The notes under the pieces were generated by a model that ran no database searches, was not told the origin of the DNA, and saw only the letters and a list, made by a program, of their open reading frames with translations. This document shows positions 15,432 through 23,565 of a stretch of 64,000 bases of DNA, piece after piece. The stretch spans positions 5,022,001 to 5,086,000 of the forward strand of contig NZ_CP189882.1 of assembly GCF_052050035.1 (NCBI RefSeq), in the 5' to 3' direction. The position numbers and the translations under genes were made by a program. The stretch comes from Symbiopectobacterium purcellii_A. GTDB lineage: Bacteria; Pseudomonadota; Gammaproteobacteria; Enterobacterales; Enterobacteriaceae. Position 1 is the first letter of the stretch. Each line of letters opens with the position of its first letter.

Positions 15432-17327
15432 ATGTCAAACAACATGTACCCCTACCCCCATCTTGATACCAGTAAATATATTTATCCAAATGGAAACGGA
15501 GACACTATTGATAAGAAATTAAAAGATTTCTCAGACAATCTTTCAAACTTAGATTACAACAGTACAAAATGGAAAGATATACTTTCCAGCTACTCCTCTT
15601 CTGGAGTCCAATTAAACCATTTCAGCGTAGCACAGGCTGTGGAAACATTTTTATTATCAGTCATAATGGGCACGATAACTAGCGCAGAACTTGCTATCCC
15701 AGGCGGATTCCTTCTCCTCCCCGTTGTGACATTGGTTTCAAACTTTATTTTTAATGATTTATCTACAAATAAAACCAAGAGCCAGTACGCACTATTTGTT
15801 GAACAAATGGGGGCTTTAATTGATGATAACAATATGAATATTATTATCACCCATTTTTCGGGGATAGTTAATGTACAAAAGGATTTGTGGACATACATAT
15901 CTAATTCAGCGGAGCCTTCCACCTATGATGACAATACTATTTTCGAAATTAAATCTAAAACTGACGCATACAATGCAGCAGTTCTTTCTAAATTACCTAG
16001 TTTACTAATAAAAGATGTAGATAAAAATGTGTATCCGGGTATACCATTGTACGCAATGGCTTTGTCATTTTACATTGATACTAATCTTGAGTACCTTTCT
16101 CACGGAAAGGATTTAAAACTGTCGGATAGTGATATTGAAAAGGAATTTTTAACGTTTATGTCCGATGTACAAGGGTTACAGGAAACTTTAGCAAATGCAT
16201 ACAGCGATAGCTGTCAAAATATCGGCAACACTTGGAAAGCTGTTACACGATTTTCTAATAACTGTTATTTGGGTGGCATATCAAAACTTTTAGTAAGTTT
16301 AAAAAACCTTCAAATCTTCGGTTACTCTGAAAAAAAAATAAAGTACAGAAACTCTCATGAAATTTACTCTTCAGATAATTATTACAGTTATGACGAAGCA
16401 TTAAGTGTATTTACAGCGGATATAGCATCAAGAATATCTCCTGCCAACCAGATTGGTATGGCTCGGTATGATACACCCAATGGTTGTGTTAGTAATACGC
16501 CAACAATAGGTTATATTTCAGATAGATACTCTGATGCATATGATCATGAAAAGACTATTGAAAAAGGTTACAAAGCTAATGTTCAATATATTGATACTAG
16601 CTTTGAAAAAGCAGATGGTTCTACAGACGGAGTTCAGGTACCCTCCAGCTTTACATCTAATATGGCTTACCTCGATTACGACTATTCGCAGCGCTTCACA
16701 CATGGCCTACCCTTTTATTACTGGCGGGACATGACCCTTACAAACCTCGCCGGGTTGAATTTCGTAGTTGGCAATACGTTATCACCCACTGAAAAATACA
16801 CAATGGCCCCTCCTGGATATATTATCACAGGTTTTGGCGCTCAGGATGTCACCAGACAATGTTCTGATTACCCTCATACTGATAAGTATTTTCTAACTAA
16901 CGGTGGTGCTATATTCAGGCACTGGACATCAATCGAAACTGTCGCCGTAATAGAAGATGTAAATACGGGGATTGAGCTGGATTTTACCTACGGTTTCATG
17001 TGTCCAGAAGATAACATTTCTGAATACATATTCACTCCTGACACATTACTCGGAAAAACTGTCATAAGAGCACTCAAAGCAAACACGCTGTATTTTCAGA
17101 CGGCCAATAATACAGGCTCTTATTTAAATGTAAAATTTGTCTTACTCTGTTGTGCTGATGATTATACTAATCCAGCAGCTCCATTCAAGCTGAAACTAAA
17201 TGGTAACGATGTCACTTATACTGGAAACAAATTCAAGAGTCAATATATAATCGGGACAGGTAGTCATAAATATGGGCCAGCCTACTACAAGCCCGTCTTC
17301 ACGCAGGTACTAACACCCTCGCATTGA
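15432..17327 (+). CDS. Cry delta-endotoxin-like protein (domain I homologue)
   Basis: The 631-residue frame has no signal peptide, like Cry toxins. Residues about 100-265 follow the order of Cry domain I helices: YALFVEQMGALIDD (118-132; compare FMEQVEALMDQ of Cry3A), VNVQKDLWTYI (147-156), LPSLLIK (188-194) with hydrophobic YPGIPLYAMALSFYIDTNLE (201-220, the helix 5 region), and ANAYSDSC (254-261; compare QEYTDHC). These helices insert in the insect midgut membrane. Residues about 300-631 are beta-rich and I cannot match them to Cry domains II and III; the usual block after helix 7 is not obvious. The start ATG 15432 has only a weak AAAGG site. The gene is AT-rich, intact, and isolated between mobile-element debris. 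PirB-like toxins are an alternative. Confidence 0.65.
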   Translation: MSNNMYPYPHLDTSKYIYPNGNGDTIDKKLKDFSDNLSNLDYNSTKWKDILSSYSSSGVQLNHFSVAQAVETFLLSVIMGTITSAELAIPGGFLLLPVVTLVSNFIFNDLSTNKTKSQYALFVEQMGALIDDNNMNIIITHFSGIVNVQKDLWTYISNSAEPSTYDDNTIFEIKSKTDAYNAAVLSKLPSLLIKDVDKNVYPGIPLYAMALSFYIDTNLEYLSHGKDLKLSDSDIEKEFLTFMSDVQGLQETLANAYSDSCQNIGNTWKAVTRFSNNCYLGGISKLLVSLKNLQIFGYSEKKIKYRNSHEIYSSDNYYSYDEALSVFTADIASRISPANQIGMARYDTPNGCVSNTPTIGYISDRYSDAYDHEKTIEKGYKANVQYIDTSFEKADGSTDGVQVPSSFTSNMAYLDYDYSQRFTHGLPFYYWRDMTLTNLAGLNFVVGNTLSPTEKYTMAPPGYIITGFGAQDVTRQCSDYPHTDKYFLTNGGAIFRHWTSIETVAVIEDVNTGIELDFTYGFMCPEDNISEYIFTPDTLLGKTVIRALKANTLYFQTANNTGSYLNVKFVLLCCADDYTNPAAPFKLKLNGNDVTYTGNKFKSQYIIGTGSHKYGPAYYKPVFTQVLTPSH

Positions 17328-17443
17328 CCCCCACTCTCTATGCTTCAAACAGTATTGTATCTATTCTTGTTATCCCCGAAGGCTGATACCTCTAATTGGT
17401 TGAATCTAAAGTATAATACTGGCTTTTGATTTGAGGTTCTTTC

Positions 17444-17681
17444 ATTGCCAGTGTTAACGTTGGTTGTCCCCGTTGTCAGTCTGCTCATGTTTACCGCCAT
17501 GGTCAGAATCCTAAAGGCCATGGCAGATTTCGCTGCCATGACTGCCACCGCGTTTTTCAGCTCACTTACGCTTATAAAACCCGGAAATCGGGCATTAAAG
17601 CGCAGATCACTGAAATGGCTTGTAACGGCTCCGGGGTTCGCGACACAGCAAGAGTGCTGAAAGTTGGCATAAATACCGGCT
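17444..17681 (+). pseudogene. insA: IS1-family InsA remnant
   Basis: Reading from an ATT codon at 17444 gives ASVNVGCPRCQSAHVYRHGQ, then FRCHDCHRVFQL and MACNGSGVRDTARVLKVGIN, the zinc-finger HTH protein InsA of IS1. The start codon may be a mutated ATG. An IS5-type end interrupts it at 17682 and InsB is absent. Confidence 0.75.
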
Positions 17682-17726
17682 TTGTTGGATAAATCGAACT
17701 TTTAGGAGATTGGCGGATCTGATCAC
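17682..17726 (+). mobile_element. IS5/IS903-type terminal fragment
   Basis: GGCTTTGTTGGATAAATCGA begins a 45-bp end that stops at IS630 copy 4. It aligns with 5455-5503, which also stops at an IS630 copy at the equivalent base. Confidence 0.6.
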
Positions 17727-18465
17727 TATAGCCAAGCGACTTAATTTTGATTACACCATATGGACTGAGAACAAACTCTCTGTATCGCAACCCATCTCTC
17801 TTTTTTTGCTTTTTGCTTGTGCCCATTTATGCTCAATTGGGTTAAGATCTGGCGAATATGTAGGCAAATACTCCACCATATACCCTGCATCGATGATGAC
17901 TTGTTGAATATTATGTTTTTTGTGAAAAGTGGCATTGTCCATCATGATTACACTGTTTTTAGGGAGTACTGGGATAAGGACTTGTGTGACCCAGGCATAG
18001 AAAACATCGCTGTTAATATTGATATCAAATAATCCGATAGCAAACAGCGTTGTGCCTAATAAAGCGCCGATAACATTTGTTCTTCCCCCAGCTCCCCAGT
18101 TCTTCAGGCCAAAACACCGTTGACCTTTTGGGGAATAGCCGTGAGTCCGTGGGGCATCGTGTGAAAAACCACTTTCATCAATAAAAACAATAGGTTTACC
18201 TTCTTTTTCATACTGTTGTTTTTTTTGTTGAAATCCCTGCCGGGCGTTTTCGTCGGCTTTCGGATGACGTAGAGTTTTTTTTATAGGTCAATCCCAGCTT
18301 TTTAAGCGCTTGCCAAATGGCCTTCTGACAAACGCCAAAACGCTCTGCACGTTCTTTTTGGTAAGCATCTGGATATTGTTCAACATCTTTTATCAACTCG
18401 GATTTATCGATCTTTCGCTGACGCGTGGTCGATGCTTTTGACTCTATTTGATTAATCCAACGCGA
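17727..18465 (-). mobile_element. IS630-family element, copy 4, truncated
   Basis: The left end is complete, but the element stops within the transposase HTH region at 18465, where MITE-A copy 5 takes over. The transposase N-terminus (about 37 residues) and the right end are missing. Phage DNA rather than IS630 lies beyond the MITE. Confidence 0.9.
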
Positions 18466-18561
18466 TATAGCCAACCGACTTAAAAATGATTACATCCTAT
18501 GCCCTGATATGCGGCAAAGAATCATAGCTGGCTGTTATCAAAATAATGTCGTTTGGCTATA
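18466..18561 (+). mobile_element. MITE-A copy 5 at a chimeric junction
   Basis: A 96-bp copy. Its left flank is the interior of an IS630 transposase and its right flank is the beginning of a phage acetyltransferase gene. This is what recombination between two MITE-A copies, one in each sequence, would leave. Confidence 0.9.
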
Positions 18562-18601
18562 CCAGCGCCGGAATATCCTCTTTTATTGCAGGTCGAATCA
18601 T
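18562..18601 (-). pseudogene. GNAT acetyltransferase fragment (first 14 codons)
   Basis: MIRPAIKEDIPAL from ATG 18601 matches the start of the intact gene at 60283 (MIRPARKEDIPAL). MITE-A copy 5 cuts it off. It shows that prophage 1 once had the same gene order as prophage 2. Confidence 0.85.
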
Positions 18602-18603
18602 GG

Positions 18604-20580
18604 TTAGCCCCCGTTACTGGTGAAAGTGGTCATCACAGCCAGCAGATGGAACGGCAGCGGCTGTAATTGCTGAATGAGTAATGTGTCTTCGCCTTTTTCC
18701 CAGCCGAGTTTTCCCCACGAGTGATCGCCGGTAAAAAGCGGTGCGGGTTGGTTGAGAATTTTCGGGCCAAAGCGACGGAAAGGGATGGTTTGCCCGTTGC
18801 AGGTTGCGCCAGTGGTGTCGAGAAAACGCATGGTGACTTCACTGGTGCGCTTGCGGGCGTTCTGTACGGTGCCCTCGCTGGTGGAAACTTCCTGCGTCAG
18901 CGTTTCTATGGTGGTGTTGAAATGCAGCCCGATGGAGACGCTTTTCGCGGTGCGGGTCAACGTAACAGAGCCATCGGTTACTACCTGTGCGGGCATGACG
19001 TTACCGTCTGCGACGATATCAACGGTTTTCCCTTCGAGGTGGTTTAACCCGCCCCACTCTTTTGCACCGGCTTCACGGGTACCGGTGACTGCCGCATCAC
19101 TGTGCAACTCATCCACCAGCAATTCAACGTAGCGCACCGTTTGGCCTTTAATTTCACGCTTGACGATGGCATAGACCGCATCGCCTGAATCGGTGGGGAT
19201 AGAAGATACCGACTCAAAGGCACCCTCGGTGACATGCCGCGACCAAGCGATCACATCCTGCGAACGGTCGAGCACCATAGAACACATAGTGCCGTCGGCA
19301 CGGATCAGCCAGGCGATAGAATCCGGCTGCTGCTGGTAGGCCATTTCCACAATGCCCGATTCGGTGATGTGCTCAGACAGCACAGACAGGTCATTAGCGG
19401 AATAGGCGACGTAGCTGTCAGGGTCATAAGCGACCGCAAACAGTTTGCGGCCTGCGCGCTGGATAAAAAGAATTTCGGTACCAACGCGCACCGGGCGAAT
19501 ATTATTGCAGCCGTAGGGGCTGGGGTTTTTTACGGATATATTGGTCAGTGTGATTGCCGCATCCGAGCCGCCGGTTAACGTAAACTCGCCACCGTAGGTC
19601 AGCGCAATAAGCGTATTCATCTGCGTCAGATGCACAATCGGGTTTAGCTGGTCAGAAGAAACCGTAAACGACATGGCATCGTCGTCGTCGTCACCCAGCT
19701 CGAAAGACAAGTAAGCGCCGGTTTCACTGAACCACACGGTTTGCGGGTACGACGGAGAACCGGCCAGTACCAGCCGTTGCTGGTAGAACGTCACGGCACC
19801 CGGATAGCCCAAATCCTTCGACCACACGCTATCCTCGCGCGTCCATGCCCCCGGTGATGCGGATTGTGTTGCGGACAGGTCAGCACGGATAACACCGGTG
19901 GCCACCTGCGCACTGGTTATCGATTGGATGAGCACCAGACCGCTATTGATACGCACATACGACCCGACATCCGCCGCCACCCAGCCACTGCCGCTAAAGG
20001 ACGTGGCGATTTCGGTATCGTATAGCGTGAGCGTGACCGACGCACCGACATACTCTTTCACTGACGGCTTACACCACTTTTCCGGTGTATCGCGGATTTC
20101 ATCAAACGGCATCACCACAAACGGTGCCGCCGCCAGTGCCCAGTTTGTTTGCCCTTGCCGCTGCAGGCGTTGGGGCGGTACGCTCTGGTGAACCAAAAAC
20201 ATCGTGTCGGCGCTCTGCACAAATTTCACTTCGGGCAGCATGCTTTCAGTGAACGGGCTTGCGATTTCATAAGGGGTTAAATCATCATTAACCACCTGCG
20301 CACCGTTCTGGAAAAAGCGCACGTAGCCGTCGCCAAATTCCAGTTCGTACGCCTGAGAGCGGTTAAACACGAAAGGGATCAGGCGGGATTTTTTATCGGC
20401 GTATTTCGTGGCCGCAACAAAACGTGTACCGGGGCGACGCTTAACGCCACCGTGAACCACACATACCGCGTTCTCTACCTGTTTTGCGCCATTGGCATAA
20501 CGCGCGATATCCACGCGCCCCATTAAACGCGGAGAAATCTCGCCAGCGGTAAAATTGGTTTTTATCAGATTGGCACGCAT
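18604..20580 (-). CDS. Large podoviral tail protein (prophage 1)
   Basis: The 658-residue product starts MRANLIKTNFTAGEISPRLM. The same length and gene order recur at 60286-62262. Such proteins follow the gp11-like tail tube gene in T7- and epsilon15-type podoviruses and are annotated as tail tubular B or stabilisation proteins. Most of the sequence is nearly identical between the two prophages, but residues about 130-290 differ markedly. The stop is two bases from the acetyltransferase start. The frame is intact. Confidence 0.75.
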   Translation of the reverse strand: MRANLIKTNFTAGEISPRLMGRVDIARYANGAKQVENAVCVVHGGVKRRPGTRFVAATKYADKKSRLIPFVFNRSQAYELEFGDGYVRFFQNGAQVVNDDLTPYEIASPFTESMLPEVKFVQSADTMFLVHQSVPPQRLQRQGQTNWALAAAPFVVMPFDEIRDTPEKWCKPSVKEYVGASVTLTLYDTEIATSFSGSGWVAADVGSYVRINSGLVLIQSITSAQVATGVIRADLSATQSASPGAWTREDSVWSKDLGYPGAVTFYQQRLVLAGSPSYPQTVWFSETGAYLSFELGDDDDDAMSFTVSSDQLNPIVHLTQMNTLIALTYGGEFTLTGGSDAAITLTNISVKNPSPYGCNNIRPVRVGTEILFIQRAGRKLFAVAYDPDSYVAYSANDLSVLSEHITESGIVEMAYQQQPDSIAWLIRADGTMCSMVLDRSQDVIAWSRHVTEGAFESVSSIPTDSGDAVYAIVKREIKGQTVRYVELLVDELHSDAAVTGTREAGAKEWGGLNHLEGKTVDIVADGNVMPAQVVTDGSVTLTRTAKSVSIGLHFNTTIETLTQEVSTSEGTVQNARKRTSEVTMRFLDTTGATCNGQTIPFRRFGPKILNQPAPLFTGDHSWGKLGWEKGEDTLLIQQLQPLPFHLLAVMTTFTSNGG

Positions 20581-20582
20581 GG

Positions 20583-21146
20583 TTAAAACCTCGACGTCAG
20601 CAAAGGATAACCGCCAAGCTCTTCTGGCGGGTCTTCCTGTCCGTCAATGGCCTTGGCCTGACGCAGCAGGTAGGCGGCTTCCTGCGTAAGCGCATCGCGC
20701 AGGCTGGCGGATGCCGTTACCGCATAGGCTATCTTTGCCGCCATAAACGCTTCGGCCAGCGCCACCAGCGCCGGATCCCACGTTGATTCATCGTCGTTGT
20801 GGAAGAGGTAACACAGTTTCAGCGCGTTGACGTTGGCAAGAATTTTCCGCCCTTCCAGTCGGTACTGGATATCGTCTGACTCATCACCCACGGACAGCAC
20901 GCGCAGTAAGTCACCCGGCAGTGGGAACTGATACGCAAAACCAAAAACAGGCGCGCTACTGGAAGGGGAAAGCACCACGCGCTTAACGGCGCAGTTCCAC
21001 GGATGTTTACGCAATAAATCTTCGCGTACGGTGGGATAAACGTTGGAGCACAGGCGTGCGCTGTCAGAGTCCTCTTTAAAATCATTAATGGGATTCTCAC
21101 CGAGGATAAGCAGCGCGTTGGAACAGATAGAAACACTGGAAGCCAT
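20583..21146 (-). CDS. Tail tubular/head-completion protein, gp11-like (prophage 1)
   Basis: The 187-residue protein starts MASSVSICSNALLILGENPI. The pattern (SICSNALLILGE, RLCSNVYPTVREDLLRKHPW, AFAYQFPLPGDLLRV-like segment) is typical of T7 gp11-type tail tubular A proteins that close the connector. It is almost identical to 62265-62828. It precedes the 658-residue tail gene by two bases. Confidence 0.75.
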   Translation of the reverse strand: MASSVSICSNALLILGENPINDFKEDSDSARLCSNVYPTVREDLLRKHPWNCAVKRVVLSPSSSAPVFGFAYQFPLPGDLLRVLSVGDESDDIQYRLEGRKILANVNALKLCYLFHNDDESTWDPALVALAEAFMAAKIAYAVTASASLRDALTQEAAYLLRQAKAIDGQEDPPEELGGYPLLTSRF

Positions 21147-21202
21147 AGCGGTACCTTTAACAAAAAGGCCGGGGTTTTACCCCCGGCAATACCAGCGCGG
21201 CA

Positions 21203-22108
21203 TTACGCTACAAAATCAATCGCAACAACTTTCTTCTCGTTGGCGCGGCCTGCACCGTAAGAAGCATCTACGGAAATCTGGATAGTGTTGTTTTTGTCAC
21301 GACGTGGGCCGATATCGACGTTATATTCAGCACCGGTACCGAAATGCACGGCAGACTTAGCCCAGGCCACCGTGGTTTTAGTGGTCACGCTTTCCGCCGT
21401 TACCGAATCCAGCGCTTCATAAGCGATCCACTGGAAGCCAAGCCAGTTACCCGATACAGCACCTTCTTGCAGCATTTTTACCGCCATATAGTCGGCGCTG
21501 GTCAATGTGGTGTCGCCCAGGATTTGCGTCAGCATGTCAGCGTTGTAGGCGATAAAAAGCTGTTCGCCGTTCTGCTCGTCGCACTCGTTGCGGCGAAACA
21601 TCGCTTTAGCGGCAATCAGTTTTGCTTTGGTTGCCCCGGTACCACCCGCCACAATCTTTTGAGACGCAGGAAGAACAACGTTGGTGTAAGCGCCGTTGTT
21701 TTCCGTCTTGCGCGGTACCGCATCCAGCAATGCACGGTAGATCACCGTATCCTTGCGGCGTTTGGCAGCGGCCAGCGTCAATTGCAGATACGGCCCCTGA
21801 GGGTCAGCGATCAGCTTGCGTAAGTCGCGTTTTTCAACGGGAACGAATACGCCGTAATCTGCCATCAGCGTATTACGGGTACCGGCTTCCGGCACATCCC
21901 ATACCGTGTCACCGAAACGCGTAGTAATGGCGTTCATTTCGATGGTACCCATGTCGTTGATGGTGAACGACGCACCGGTGATCTGTCCGCGATCGTTCAC
22001 TGCCGCCTGAAAGCGGGAATCTTTCTGCTGTGAGGCGATTTCAAAAGAATCATGAAACTGCGTCACAAAGGCGGCGGTGATCATAGTTTTATTGGCATCA
22101 AAAGGCAT
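21203..22108 (-). CDS. Major capsid protein (prophage 1)
   Basis: I place the start at ATG 22108 (MPFDANKTMITAAFVTQFHD) because GGAGTGCG lies just upstream; a longer frame begins at 22165. The 301-residue protein lies between scaffold-like and tail genes and contains features of podoviral coat proteins (WDVPEAGTRN, NADMLTQIL, NNTIQISVDASYGAGR). The copy at 62885-63790 differs at scattered positions. Assignment as coat rests on position and abundance-type composition. Confidence 0.7.
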   Translation of the reverse strand: MPFDANKTMITAAFVTQFHDSFEIASQQKDSRFQAAVNDRGQITGASFTINDMGTIEMNAITTRFGDTVWDVPEAGTRNTLMADYGVFVPVEKRDLRKLIADPQGPYLQLTLAAAKRRKDTVIYRALLDAVPRKTENNGAYTNVVLPASQKIVAGGTGATKAKLIAAKAMFRRNECDEQNGEQLFIAYNADMLTQILGDTTLTSADYMAVKMLQEGAVSGNWLGFQWIAYEALDSVTAESVTTKTTVAWAKSAVHFGTGAEYNVDIGPRRDKNNTIQISVDASYGAGRANEKKVVAIDFVA

Positions 22109-22249
22109 AATGCGCACTCCAATTCTGTTTCGCCTGCGGGGTGTCGGTTTCCCGGCCCAATACACCGACTGCTTGGCGCTTACAGACGGCGGGAAATCAG
22201 GTATCCGGCTACCACGCCGGGCTGGTGGAGTGATTTTGCAGAAGGTGTG

Positions 22250-22269
22250 CGTTCGGTTTCCCGACCAAA
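22250..22269 (-). promoter_or_regulatory. Recurrent GTTCGGTTTCCCGACCAA element
   Basis: On the transcribed strand it can fold as TCGG-GAAA-CCGA, a short stem with a GNRA-type loop. Versions recur at 25916, 39080, 45951, 48459, 50390 and 63932, mostly ahead of or between late genes. Possible roles are an antitermination (boxB-like) or protein-binding site; this is inference. Confidence 0.4.
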
Positions 22270-22458
22270 GGCTTTGTTGAATAATTTAACCGTTTGATTT
22301 ACATCTTCTTTAGGTAGAATGCATGTACAGAGACTGTATTTTGTTAGAACGACAAATCAAGTAGTTAGCACAATAAAAAGCATTACGGCTGGAAAACTTA
22401 GTTGTTGAAGTGTTATAATAATTATGTAAATCAGCATGTTAAATTATTCAACAAAGCC
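22270..22458 (+). mobile_element. MITE-B copy 9 (diverged)
   Basis: A 189-bp copy with about 15 substitutions and duplication CCGACCAAA. The empty site is preserved at 63942-63952 in prophage 2, which proves the insertion boundaries. Confidence 0.95.
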
Positions 22459-22467
22459 CCGACCAAA

Positions 22468-22493
22468 TGAAAAAGCCAGCGGTTAGGCTGGCT
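22468..22493 (-). terminator. Rho-independent terminator between scaffold and capsid
   Basis: AGCCAGC/GCTGGCT stem with a six-base loop followed by a T run on the minus strand. The identical hairpin occurs at 63953-63979. It could let the scaffold and capsid be expressed at different levels. Confidence 0.75.
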
Positions 22494-22513
22494 TGTTGTG
22501 ACATGTCACAGCA

Positions 22514-23345
22514 TTACGCTACAGGCGCATTACCATAGGTTTTCGCGTAATACGTCCTGACTCGCGCTGATACGCTTTCGTGATCGGCGTGTTTCGGGTT
22601 CATGTACGCCTCAGACTTCATCAGATCACGAATGCTCTGCTGCTCTTCCAGATTGATATCGCTGCCAGCCGGGAAGTCTTCCTGCATTTCTCCGCCGATT
22701 TTTGCCAGCATGCGAATAACCATCGGGTTGTTGCCGATTTCGTCAATGCGTTCTTTGTCGGCTTCATCAGCCAGCGAATTAAACGCCCGGTATGCCAGCC
22801 CGATGTTTTTGTTAAACTCCGCGTCGGTTTTCCATACTTCACGTAGTGCAGTGCCGGCCGCTTCCTGATCCAGTTGTGCAGCACCGCCCACCAGTTCCGG
22901 CGCACGCTGCATATACTCACCGAGCACAAAACTTAACTGGTCATTGGTCAGCCCCTTGGCGTGGGCCGATTTTAAAAAGCCCTGCATTTTCGGGTCGGCC
23001 TTGAACTCGTCCCAATTGAAGCCCTCGGCGTCTACCTTAGGTGCATACTCATCAGCCGTTTTTGGCGGCGCGTCCCCGCTGCCAAGGCGCTTTTCCAAAT
23101 GCGTATGCGCATCCGCCAGTTTGCGGGCAGAGCTTTCAATATTGAGGGTGCCGTCTTCGCCCATAACGCGGTATTTTTCCGGTAGCCAATCTGTCGCGCC
23201 CGGTTGCTGCGCTGCGCCAGTATTGAGCAAAGAGCCGCCACCTTCGCCACCAGAATTACCACCGCCGCCATTACCACCATCGCCCCCCCCCTGAGCCTTC
23301 GCCTTCACCAGCCTGATTCATGAACGGGAATTTAAGCTTCCACAT
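22514..23345 (-). CDS. Scaffold-like protein with a nine-G tract near its start
   Basis: The body (TDWLPEKYRVMGEDGTLNIE ... KTYGNAPVA) is acidic and helical, and lies directly before the coat gene, as scaffolding proteins do. The likely start is ATG 23345 (MWKLKFPFMNQAGEGEG), overlapping the previous stop. A run of nine G (23283-23291) then puts the rest out of frame; eight would restore it. A GTG at 23308 opens the downstream frame directly (264 residues) but lacks a good ribosome binding site. Either the tract is variable, the gene is dead, or there is a sequencing error. Confidence 0.6.
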
Positions 23346-23565
23346 CGTCGTTTACTCCGTCTGCTTCGTTAAGCCTGCGTAAAATGAAATCGAGCACATC
23401 ACGTTGCCCGGCGTTAAAACATGTCTGGCGATCCCCTTCTGGGCCACCCTTGACGTACACGGCACCACCGAAACGCCGCGTTAACTCTTCCAGCACCTGC
23501 GGGCCGCCCGGTGTTTCTTCAAATAGGCGTTTGTAGTCCTCGGGGCGAACGGGCTTGTTGATCAT
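23332..23565 (-). CDS. Small phage structural-region protein
   Basis: The 77-residue product (MINKPVRPEDYKRLFEETPG) has no recognised domain. Its start overlaps the portal stop (ATGA) and its end overlaps the scaffold start, so it is translationally coupled in the head operon. Confidence 0.65.
   Translation of the reverse strand: MINKPVRPEDYKRLFEETPGGPQVLEELTRRFGGAVYVKGGPEGDRQTCFNAGQRDVLDFILRRLNEADGVNDDVEA

Noticed and set aside
22944..23294. Proline-rich plus-strand frame
   Set aside because: It is the complement of the Gly-rich scaffold N-terminus and has no start signal.
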